A DNA stretch of 64,000 nt from an uncultured Candidatus Saccharibacteria bacterium (lineage in GTDB: Bacteria > Patescibacteria > Saccharimonadia > Saccharimonadales > UBA4665): contig CAMLQK010000002.1 of the NCBI GenBank assembly GCA_946482285.1, positions 186,001 through 250,000 on the forward strand, in the 5' to 3' direction. The notes under the pieces are model-generated. The model did not search any database. It saw nothing but the letters and a program-made list of their open reading frames with translations, and was not told the DNA's origin. This document shows positions 57,258 to 64,000 of this stretch, piece after piece (within the stretch, counting starts at the first letter, position 1; each line of letters opens with the position of its first letter). A program made the translations under genes and the position numbers.

Positions 57258-59873
57258 CTACTTACGCTTGCGCGCCTTGGTTTTACGTTGGCGCTCGGCC
57301 TTACGGGCCTTTTTGCGTATACTTGTATCGGCGGTTTTTTTAGTGGCCTCTACAGCTTTGGCATTCTTTGCCGCAAAATCTGCTTCTTCAAATTCGTTGT
57401 CGGCATCAATAATGCGGTCAGCGTTACTAATTGAGCCACGGGCTGCGCGAGTTAGGTCGGTTTCGGTTGGTTCGTCAAGGTCGTTAGGATCTACTGGGCG
57501 TGCGCTGAATAGCGTTTCTACTACTTTGTGGCGCAGGTTTGCTTGCATGTCGTCAAATACGACCTGAGCTTGGCGGCGGTATTCCACCAGAGGATCGCGC
57601 TGGCCGACTGCCATCCAGTGGATGCCTTCGCGCAGGTGTTCCATATTCTCAAGATGTTCCATCCATAATGTGTCAAGAATCTGCAAATAGAGGTCGCGTT
57701 CCACTTTTCGCATAATTTCTGGCGTAAAGGCAACCTCCCGGGCTTCATACAGCTCGATTGCCGTATCCTTAAGGACGTCACCAAATTTGTCGGATGGCGT
57801 GTCAAACAAACGGTCGAGTGTTGGTTCATCGAATGGGAATACATGAGTAACAATACTCTCGAAATCGTCGCTAGTAAGCTGTGGCGAGGCCGCCATAACT
57901 TCAGCTTCATCACGGATTAACTGCTTGATGCGCTTGCTGATGTCATCCGATTTAAGCACTTCCTTGCGCATTGCATAGGTCGCCTTACGGTGACGGTTCA
58001 TAACATCGTCGTACTGAACCACATTCTTACGCTGGTCAAAGTGGAAACCTTCCACTTTCTTTTGAGCACCTTCCAGTGATTTGGAAATTAAGCGGTTTTC
58101 GATGGGGGTGTCGTCTTCGACACTCAAGCGCTCCATAAGCTTGGCAATACGGTCGCCGCCAAAGATGCGCATTAGGTCGTCATCAGTGCTTACAAAGAAC
58201 TGAGTTACACCAGGATCACCCTGTCGGCCAGAGCGGCCGCGCAGCTGATTGTCGATACGGCGGGACTCGTGGCGTTCGGAACCAAGCACAAATAAACCGC
58301 CCAGTTCTTTTATGCCTTCACCGAGTACAATGTCGGTACCACGGCCAGCAATGTTCGTCGCCAATGTTACGGCGCCCTTTTCACCCGCCTTTGCAACAAT
58401 TGAGGCTTCGCGTTCATTGTTCTTGGCATTCAGCACCTGGTGCGGAATGCCTGCTTTATCCAACGCCTTACTCAATACCTCGTTTTTCTCGATAGAAACC
58501 GTACCAATCAGCACGGGCTGACCTTTTTCGTGCAGCATCTTGATTTCCTGCACAATTGCTTTGAACTTAGCTTCTTCGTTGCGGTAAATGCGGTCTGGCC
58601 GGTCGATACGAGCCAAGCCACGGTTGGATGGTATTTCTACGACATCCAATTTGTAAATCTGGTGGAATTCTTCGGCTTCAGTCTGGGCGGTACCAGTCAT
58701 ACCTGCCAGCTTTTCGTACAAACGGAAGTAGTTTTGGAACGAAATAGTCGCCAAAGTCATAGACTCCTGCTGGACTTCAACACCTTCTTTAGCTTCGATA
58801 GCCTGGTGTAGACCCTCGTTGTAGCGACGGCCAGCAAGCAAACGGCCGGTAAATTCGTCGACAATTACAATTTCGCCTTCGTTTGTAACCACATAGTCTT
58901 TATCACGCTTGAAGAGCGCCTGGGCACGCATTGCCTGTTCCAGGTGGTAAATAGTCCGGATATTTTGGGTTGCATACAAGCTTTCAACGCCCAAAATTTT
59001 CTCTACCTTTTCAACACCGTCATCAGTCAAAATAACTGTTTTGCGTTTTTCGTCCACTTCATAGTGTTTTTCTTTTTCAAGCTGCTTAGCAACTTTGGCA
59101 AACTGGGCATAAGCGCTGCCGGTAGTAACAGAAGGAGCGGAAATAATAAGCGGCGTGCGGGCTTCATCGATTAAAATAGAGTCAACCTCGTCGACGATAG
59201 CGAAATGCAGGTCACGCTGACGCAGCTGTTCGGTTTCGCGGACCATGTTGTCGCGCAAGTAGTCAAAACCAAATTCGTTATTAGTACCGTAGGTGATGTC
59301 CGCGGCATAAGCCTCTTGACGAGTGCAGGGCTTAAGGTGCTGCATGCGCTCATCTTCGTGGTCTTCATTTTTGAACTTAGGATCAAAAATAAATGACTTG
59401 TCGGCCACAATAACAGAAGTCGTAAGCCCCAAGAAGTGATATACTTGCCCCATCCAGCCCGCGTCACGCTGGGCGAGGTAGTCGTTTACGGTAACGACGT
59501 GCACACCTTTTTCGGTCAAGGCATTCAGGTATACTGGCGCAGTTGCCACCAAAGTTTTACCTTCACCGGTTTTCATTTCTGATACATTGCCTTCGTGCAG
59601 TACCATGCCACCGATCAGCTGCACGTCGAAATGTCGCTGGCCAAGCGCACGGGTGGCAGCTTCGCGCACTACAGCAAAAGCATCAGGCAAAATTTTGTCC
59701 AATGATTCTTTTTTAAGGCGCTTCTTGAGGGCTTCTGTTTGTTCGCGCAGTTGCTTGTCCGTTAGCTTTTTGTATTTGTCGCCAAGAGCATTAACTTCTT
59801 TAACGCGCTTGCGAAGACGCTTAACTGTTCGAGCCTGCGGATCACCCAAAATTTTCTTAAAGACAGTATTCAT
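57258..59873 (-). CDS. secA: Preprotein translocase ATPase SecA
   Basis: An 871-residue motor for protein export. Walker A is in MKTGEGKTLVA, DEAD-like box in IVDEVDSILIDEARTPLI, and TNIAGRGTDIVLGEGIKELGG and RQGDPG-like RGRSGRQGDPG mark NBD2. The C-terminus ends in a Lys/Arg-rich tail (KARKAERQRKTKARKRK) instead of the usual zinc-binding SecB-interacting motif. The ATG has AGGGA upstream. Confidence 0.97.
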   Translation of the reverse strand: MNTVFKKILGDPQARTVKRLRKRVKEVNALGDKYKKLTDKQLREQTEALKKRLKKESLDKILPDAFAVVREAATRALGQRHFDVQLIGGMVLHEGNVSEMKTGEGKTLVATAPVYLNALTEKGVHVVTVNDYLAQRDAGWMGQVYHFLGLTTSVIVADKSFIFDPKFKNEDHEDERMQHLKPCTRQEAYAADITYGTNNEFGFDYLRDNMVRETEQLRQRDLHFAIVDEVDSILIDEARTPLIISAPSVTTGSAYAQFAKVAKQLEKEKHYEVDEKRKTVILTDDGVEKVEKILGVESLYATQNIRTIYHLEQAMRAQALFKRDKDYVVTNEGEIVIVDEFTGRLLAGRRYNEGLHQAIEAKEGVEVQQESMTLATISFQNYFRLYEKLAGMTGTAQTEAEEFHQIYKLDVVEIPSNRGLARIDRPDRIYRNEEAKFKAIVQEIKMLHEKGQPVLIGTVSIEKNEVLSKALDKAGIPHQVLNAKNNEREASIVAKAGEKGAVTLATNIAGRGTDIVLGEGIKELGGLFVLGSERHESRRIDNQLRGRSGRQGDPGVTQFFVSTDDDLMRIFGGDRIAKLMERLSVEDDTPIENRLISKSLEGAQKKVEGFHFDQRKNVVQYDDVMNRHRKATYAMRKEVLKSDDISKRIKQLIRDEAEVMAASPQLTSDDFESIVTHVFPFDEPTLDRLFDTPSDKFGDVLKDTAIELYEAREVAFTPEIMRKVERDLYLQILDTLWMEHLENMEHLREGIHWMAVGQRDPLVEYRRQAQVVFDDMQANLRHKVVETLFSARPVDPNDLDEPTETDLTRAARGSISNADRIIDADNEFEEADFAAKNAKAVEATKKTADTSIRKKARKAERQRKTKARKRK

Positions 59874-60054
59874 AGTCCCTACTCTATATCTCCCTATGTG
59901 TTCAGACGAATTTATATCTTATTGTAACCCGTTAGCCCGTGTTTCGCGAACTATTTTTTGCATATCTACAGGGTAACGCCAGCCGCATGCGCTGTAAACC
60001 CTTGTAAGAACTTTGGTTGCCCAAAAAGCCAATATGTCATAAGGTAACGTTTAT

Positions 60055-60642
60055 ATGCCGAACATATCGCCAGAAAGCGGTGCCATTAGGTTGCAAGGTG
60101 AGATCCGGTGGCTTTTTGACGCTACCCGGGACAGCCCGGATGTTGTCCACCGTGCAAATAACGTTATCGAATTCACGCGCCAAAGCCCACCCCCAGAAAT
60201 AATCCGCTCGTATATGCCCGCTCCTTATCCAGGCCTATACGCCCAATTTAGTGTAATTGCCGCTGTCAGCCCTGTACGTGGTGAGTTCTTGCCGGTTGCC
60301 AGCTTGGCCTTTCACCGAATGGAACTGACGCGCAGAAGACAGCGCGAAAGTGCCGTTGTTTATTACGCATCCTCTATACCATTCCGGCTGGGGCGGTTAT
60401 CGTTATGTTTTGGGACTTTTGAATATTTTGCGCGAGACAGAGGTGAAGATCCAGAAAGGCGCAAACAGAGCAACTATCAAGAGCACCTTTACCAATGTCT
60501 AGCAGAAAACAAGCCGCTCGACTCTGAAATCGCCACTATCTTGCAGTTTGAAGGCCAGATGGACGAAAGCGCGATGTCTGATGAGTTTGAGTTGACCACT
60601 CTTCGTCAGATTATCGGTAAGCTCGGCGAAGGAACTGCATAA
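60055..60642 (+). CDS. Orphan protein, 195 residues
   Basis: It starts MPNISPESGAIRLQGEIRWL. I do not recognise the family. It looks soluble, with an aromatic-rich centre (SSIPFRLGRLSLCFGTFEYF) and an acidic helical end. AAGGTAACG before the ATG could be a Shine-Dalgarno site. It is convergent with hpf, four bases apart. Confidence 0.7.
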   Translation: MPNISPESGAIRLQGEIRWLFDATRDSPDVVHRANNVIEFTRQSPPPEIIRSYMPAPYPGLYAQFSVIAAVSPVRGEFLPVASLAFHRMELTRRRQRESAVVYYASSIPFRLGRLSLCFGTFEYFARDRGEDPERRKQSNYQEHLYQCLAENKPLDSEIATILQFEGQMDESAMSDEFELTTLRQIIGKLGEGTA

Positions 60643-60645
60643 CGC

Positions 60646-61008
60646 TTAGGCTGGGCGGTGTTTGAATCGGGCTAATACTCGCTGGTGAAGGCGTGGGTTT
60701 GCCTGCAGCCCCTTATATTTAGCAAGGCTGTTTCGCAATTTCATCTCTGCGATATCAATGGCGGCAAACATATTAATAGTTGTCTCTGACACGGTAATTG
60801 TCTCGCCTGGTACATGCATTACAACCTCGCAGGTGCGCTGGTTCTTGTCTTTTGCTTTTGATTCCTTAAGCTTGACCTGTACGTGCACACTCTCCCGCCC
60901 TGCCTTTGGGACATAACGATCAAGCCGGCCGATTTTTTTGGCAACATACTTGCGCAAATCATCGCCAACTTGCATGTGTACACCGCTGATTTCTAGGTGC
61001 TGGATCAT
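60646..61008 (-). CDS. hpf: Ribosome hibernation promoting factor (short form)
   Basis: A 120-residue HPF/RaiA protein starting MIQHLEISGVHMQVGDDLRK. The fold has KKIGRLDRYVPKAG and HVPGETITVSETTINMFAAIDIAE, the RNA-contacting face. The C-terminal dimerisation domain of long HPF is absent. It stalls idle ribosomes. The start at 61008 has a strong GGGAGGT six bases upstream. Confidence 0.9.
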   Translation of the reverse strand: MIQHLEISGVHMQVGDDLRKYVAKKIGRLDRYVPKAGRESVHVQVKLKESKAKDKNQRTCEVVMHVPGETITVSETTINMFAAIDIAEMKLRNSLAKYKGLQANPRLHQRVLARFKHRPA

Positions 61009-61027
61009 TTTACTACCTCCCACTTAC

Positions 61028-62326
61028 TTATATCTCTGTCTGGCCACCCATATATGGGCGCAAGACATCTGGAATAACAATAGTACCATCGGCCGTTTGG
61101 AAGTTCTCGATAATGGCCGCCAGAATCCGGCTGAGGGCAAACGCAGTAGCGTCGTTGGTATGGACAAGTTCGAGGGAGCCATCGGCGCGGCGAACACGGG
61201 TTTTGAGATCTCGTGCCTGGTAATCAGTCATGTAATCGGCAGTGTGCGTTTCACGATACGTCCTTTGCCCCGGGAACCAAACATCAATGTCAATGCCACG
61301 CGCGTTCGGCTTGCCAATATCCGCAGTACATTTTTGTAGTAAGCGGTATGGCAAACCGATTTCGGCAACCATATGCTCTTGTAGCGCCACAAGCAGCTTG
61401 TGTTCGGCCAAGCCTGTTTCCGCAGTGCTGAAGACCTCCATTTCTAGCTTGTCGAACTGGTGCAGGCGGATAATACCCTCCGTATCCTTGCCGTACGTAC
61501 CAGCCTCGCGGCGGAAGCTTGAGCTATAGCCAATATAACGGATTGGAAGCTGTTCTTCGGGTAAAACCTCGTTCCAGTACATGGTACACATAGTGTGCTC
61601 AGCACTGGCATTCAACCATAAATCATCACCTTCCAGCTTGTAGGTTACTTCAGCGGCATTGAGGCGGGCTGAGGCAATATACGGTTCGGTGCGAAGCATT
61701 GCTGGCGGCAAAACCGGCACGAATGGAGTTGCCTTAATGCCCAATTGGTTCTCATCGATGATTTTTTGCAACAATTGCCGGTTGCCAAGTGTGTTGGTAA
61801 CATACTGCATAATTGCAAATTGTAGTCGTACCAAGTCGCCCTTTAGGTATACGAAGCGGCTTCCCGCAATCTTGGCAGCGCGTTCTTTGTCGAACAAATC
61901 ACGTGGTTCGGCAATTTCCCAGTGGTTTTTAGCAGAAAAATCAAATTTTTTAGGCTCACCAACGGTTTTGGCAATAACGTTCTCGTCTTCAGTCGTTCCT
62001 ACAGGTACGTCGTCAAGCGGCATATTTGGGACTGAACGCAGCAAGTCGCCATATCGTTGGTCTATGGGTGCAAGTTGCTGTTCGGCCTGGGCTATTTTAT
62101 CTTTGATCACCTTTCCCTGCTCAACCTGTTCAGGAGTTGGTTTGGTACCCTTAAGTGCCGCTGATAGCCCATTCCGCTCAGCGCGGAGCGCTTCGATAGC
62201 AGTTATTGCCTGGCGGCGCTGTTCGTCGAGCTGCAAAAGCTCTTGCACATCAACTGGATAGCCTTTTTGGGCCGCCTTTGCCGCTACTGTTTCGGGATTA
62301 TCACGGATAAATTGAATGTCTAACAT
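61028..62326 (-). CDS. serS: Seryl-tRNA synthetase
   Basis: A 432-residue class II synthetase. The N-terminal coiled coil (residues about 30-100) contacts the long tRNA arm. Motif 2 is in YSSSFRREAGTYGKDTEGI and RLHQFDKLEMEVFST. Motif 3 lies in TNDATAFALSRILAAIIENF. The length is typical. AAGGAA precedes the ATG. Confidence 0.96.
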   Translation of the reverse strand: MLDIQFIRDNPETVAAKAAQKGYPVDVQELLQLDEQRRQAITAIEALRAERNGLSAALKGTKPTPEQVEQGKVIKDKIAQAEQQLAPIDQRYGDLLRSVPNMPLDDVPVGTTEDENVIAKTVGEPKKFDFSAKNHWEIAEPRDLFDKERAAKIAGSRFVYLKGDLVRLQFAIMQYVTNTLGNRQLLQKIIDENQLGIKATPFVPVLPPAMLRTEPYIASARLNAAEVTYKLEGDDLWLNASAEHTMCTMYWNEVLPEEQLPIRYIGYSSSFRREAGTYGKDTEGIIRLHQFDKLEMEVFSTAETGLAEHKLLVALQEHMVAEIGLPYRLLQKCTADIGKPNARGIDIDVWFPGQRTYRETHTADYMTDYQARDLKTRVRRADGSLELVHTNDATAFALSRILAAIIENFQTADGTIVIPDVLRPYMGGQTEI

Positions 62327-62509
62327 CGGTTGTTTCCTTATGTAACAAAGTCAAAAGTGAAATACTGTGGTTTAAAAAATAGAATAAGCCGACAAAGGTC
62401 GACTGGAACGAAGGCTGTAGCGGGTCTGTATGTAACCTTTCATCTGCACATAGTATACCACTCCTGGCAACATAACGGATAGGATGTAGCATTATTTATA
62501 TTTTTGTGG

Positions 62510-62515
62510 TATAAT
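62510..62515 (+). promoter_or_regulatory. Extended -10 of the 62679-63506 unit
   Basis: TGGTATAAT is an extended -10 box; the -35 is weak. The leader of about 155 nt contains several hairpins, including GTGGC/GCCAC just before the Shine-Dalgarno site. Confidence 0.55.
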
Positions 62516-62555
62516 ATAGTTTCCTGGGAGGTTTTGTATTTCCCATGGACTTTAC

Positions 62556-62568
62556 CAAGTAGATCGGC
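62556..62568. repeat. 5' arm of the inverted repeat of the 62679-63506 unit
   Basis: CAAGTAGATCGGC is the perfect 13-base complement of 63630-63642, on the far side of the gene. Confidence 0.75.
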
Positions 62569-62678
62569 AGCAAGACGGGAAGCATGTGCATTCTTTGCAA
62601 TTATGCATAGGCTCCCCGCCTTGCGGCACCTATGGGGATCCACCTGTGGCTTAGCCACCTGTTCAAGGGAGAAGCACC

Positions 62679-63506
62679 ATGAGTTCATCCGGTATCAACG
62701 GCTGGAACAAGAAGACCCTCGGAGCCCTACTCGGCTTCGTCGCGACACTCTTGCTCCTGGCGTTCGTCGGCCCCATCCCGACCTTCCTGATCGGCGGCGC
62801 AGCCCTGGTCATCGGCTTCTTCGTCTGGCTCAACAAGCCGGAAGACACCGAAGAGGAGGACTCGGACACCACGCCCGACAGCTCCGGATCGTCCGAGAGC
62901 GCCCCGAAGAAGACAACGTCCAAAGCCGGCACGAAACTCGCACACGCGCTCGACCTCACCGAGGACGAGACGGACGACTTCATCGCCGCCTACCAGCAGC
63001 TCCTGGTCAACCCCCGGCCCTTCATCGGCTTCTGGCAGTCGCTCTCTCGTGAGCAGCAGAGCATCGTGGCCGGACACTTCAACACGCTCTTCGGCCGCCT
63101 CGGCCTGACCGTGCGCTACATTGACCCGCACCAGACTGGCCACTTCCCGGCTCTGCCCCCGCGCGATGCGCAGGACCTCAGCCCCGAAGACAACGGCCAC
63201 GGACCCGACCAGCAGACCAACACCGGCGACAACGCCACCGCCACACCGGCCTACGGCCACACCGACGGAAGCTTCCGGGGCGTCCCGCTCACCGATGGCA
63301 GTGACCCGCACCAGACTGGCCACTTCCCGGCTCTGCCCCCGCGCGATGCGCAGGACCTCAGCCCCGAAGACAACGGCCACGGACCCGACCAGCAGACCAA
63401 CACCGGCGACAACGCCACCCGGCAAGCCAGCCCCTGGAGCGGCACATACACCATGGGCGGCGGAAACTGGCAAGCCCCCGGCTTCCAGAACCGCACCGGC
63501 GAGTAA
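62679..63506 (+). CDS. GC-rich membrane-anchored repeat protein
   Basis: A 275-residue protein. Two adjacent hydrophobic helices (GALLGFVATLLLLAFVG and FLIGGAALVIGFFVWL) anchor it. An acidic Ser/Thr linker and a short helical domain (residues about 85-145) follow. The tail contains a 39-residue segment repeated exactly (about 149-187 and 209-247, starting DPHQTGHFPALPPRDAQD), encoded by a perfect 118-bp DNA duplication. Hand count of the first 40 codons gives 34 ending in G or C. AAGGGAG precedes the ATG. I do not recognise the family. A surface role is likely. Confidence 0.8.
   Translation: MSSSGINGWNKKTLGALLGFVATLLLLAFVGPIPTFLIGGAALVIGFFVWLNKPEDTEEEDSDTTPDSSGSSESAPKKTTSKAGTKLAHALDLTEDETDDFIAAYQQLLVNPRPFIGFWQSLSREQQSIVAGHFNTLFGRLGLTVRYIDPHQTGHFPALPPRDAQDLSPEDNGHGPDQQTNTGDNATATPAYGHTDGSFRGVPLTDGSDPHQTGHFPALPPRDAQDLSPEDNGHGPDQQTNTGDNATRQASPWSGTYTMGGGNWQAPGFQNRTGE
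63122..63239 (+). repeat. First copy of the 118-bp direct repeat
   Basis: Identical over 118 bp to 63302-63419. The offset is 180 bp, so both copies stay in frame. Confidence 0.95.
63302..63419 (+). repeat. Second copy of the 118-bp direct repeat
   Basis: Identical over 118 bp to 63122-63239. No synonymous change separates the copies, so the duplication is recent or kept uniform. Confidence 0.95.
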
Positions 63507-63561
63507 CCCGCACTACCCGTCCCTGACACACCGCCAACCCACAGCAACGAGTGACGCATGA

Positions 63562-63604
63562 TGTGCGGCCGCAGCCTTCCTTCACTGGATCCTGCGGCCG
63601 CACA
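63562..63604. repeat. Perfect GC-rich hairpin after the repeat-protein gene
   Basis: 13-base arms TGTGCGGCCGCAG and CTGCGGCCGCACA with a 17-base loop, about 55 bases after the stop. No T-run follows. Confidence 0.75.
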
Positions 63605-63629
63605 CTGCGACCTCTCCCTACACTGCCCC

Positions 63630-63642
63630 GCCGATCTACTTG
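63630..63642. repeat. 3' arm of the inverted repeat of the 62679-63506 unit
   Basis: GCCGATCTACTTG, perfect complement of 62556-62568, shortly before the terminator of the same unit. Confidence 0.75.
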
Positions 63643-63665
63643 CAACACCCATAATACGTATTTAC

Positions 63666-63690
63666 AAGCCCCTTCTGGGGTTATTTTTTT
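63666..63690 (+). terminator. Intrinsic terminator of the 62679-63506 unit
   Basis: AGCCCC/GGGGTT stem with a TTCT loop followed by seven T. Confidence 0.75.
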
Positions 63691-63784
63691 GGCTGCAAAC
63701 TGTAGTGTTCTTTCCTACATAGATTGCTGCGATAGCTTTTGTTTGGTATGTTGGGTGCACTACTACAAGTGAGGTTTTTGGGTG

Positions 63785-64000
63785 ATGCAGCAGTCTATTT
63801 CTAGTGGTTCTTTCTCTGAACTTGGGCACGGGGCACAGTTTAAGGCATATGACATGCACAATGGCAGGGTTATAAAGATCCCCCTTACCGAGGCCGAGAC
63901 ATATCAAGTAGCACGTCGGCGGCGTAACATCATCCACGGCACCCTCGAGCAGCTTGCCAGCCTAGATATACGGGTAACTACTTTCATGAACAGCAAAGCC
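63785..64000 (+). CDS. Partial gene: kinase-like N-lobe
   Basis: The frame is open to the right edge (72 codons). It starts MQQSISSGSFSELGHGAQFK; the glycine-rich ELGHGAQFKAYD and VIKIPLTEAET resemble the ATP loop and lysine of a protein-kinase or ABC1/APH-type fold. A GTG one codon upstream is a possible alternative start, and GTGAGG lies about 15 bases before. The catalytic half is beyond the window. Confidence 0.5.
   Translation, partial: MQQSISSGSFSELGHGAQFKAYDMHNGRVIKIPLTEAETYQVARRRRNIIHGTLEQLASLDIRVTTFMNSKA

Noticed and set aside
62727..63473. A 248-codon minus-strand frame opposite the repeat protein
   Set aside because: It is the antisense of the GC-rich gene, repeats because the DNA repeats, and has no promoter or ribosome site.
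1..64000. Reassigned UGA codon (code 25 or 4)
   Set aside because: TGA ends several genes cleanly, prfB is present, and conserved proteins show no internal TGA.
1..64000. CRISPR arrays and tRNA genes
   Set aside because: I saw no regularly spaced short repeats and no convincing tRNA cloverleaf. A systematic search with tRNAscan-SE or a CRISPR finder was not possible here.

Overview
The window looks like the chromosome of a Candidatus Saccharibacteria (TM7/Patescibacteria) bacterium. The evidence is compact gene packing, roughly balanced base composition in most genes, standard stop codon use (TGA, TAA and TAG all end genes), many family-orphan proteins, a sigma-region-4/HARE-HTH fusion beside topA, a reduced division and cell-wall cluster, and almost no biosynthetic genes. 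The assignment is an inference from gene content; no 16S gene is present.

Layout. 0.6-3.3 kb: der, a Nudix-like protein, pth. 3.3-7.5 kb: two orphan genes flanking two lipoprotein genes. 7.6-8.0 kb: a structured ~380-nt RNA with its own promoter and terminator. 8.1-13.3 kb: dprA, topA, the sigma4-HARE protein and a kinase-like orphan. 14.0-22.6 kb: a leftward division and wall operon (mraZ, rsmH, a 20-codon ORF, ftsL-like, PBP, mraY, ftsW, murG, ftsQ) with MraZ boxes and DnaA-box-like sites at its head. 23-28 kb: YvcK-like, AlkD-like, RadC, CarS-like and orphan genes. 28.1-30.6 kb: a Pif1/RecD-like helicase and a KwaB-like DUF4868 protein. 30.7-34.2 kb: three small GC-rich gene units interleaved with SanA-like and FMN-binding genes. 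34.2-41.2 kb: glyS, a HAD protein, recO, a two-component-like pair with replaced phospho-residues, xseA and xseB. 41.1-50.4 kb: a flippase-like membrane protein, a Trm11-like methyltransferase, rpmA, a receiver protein, pyrG and a CtpA protease. 50.5-53.4 kb: ftsE, ftsX and a CHAP hydrolase. 54-62.3 kb: a CPBP protease, prfB, an M16 peptidase, secA, hpf and serS. 62.5-64 kb: a GC-rich membrane-protein unit and the start of a kinase-like gene.

The most unusual signal is a set of seven scattered genes (about 1-477, 4307-5110, 5400-6077, 30837-31268, 32276-32680, 33343-34131, 62679-63506) that differ from their neighbours in expression architecture. Most show GC-rich third positions, and they have sigma70-type promoters, structured 5' leaders and Shine-Dalgarno sites. 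In all six complete ones a segment of the 5' leader is the reverse complement of a segment just after the stop codon (9-14 paired bases, a different sequence in each unit). Many neighbouring genes instead have a -10 box 6-10 bases before the ATG and no Shine-Dalgarno site, which suggests leaderless mRNAs. The window therefore appears to hold two expression styles, and the GC-rich units may be imported cassettes or mRNAs with pairing ends. Both readings are inferences.
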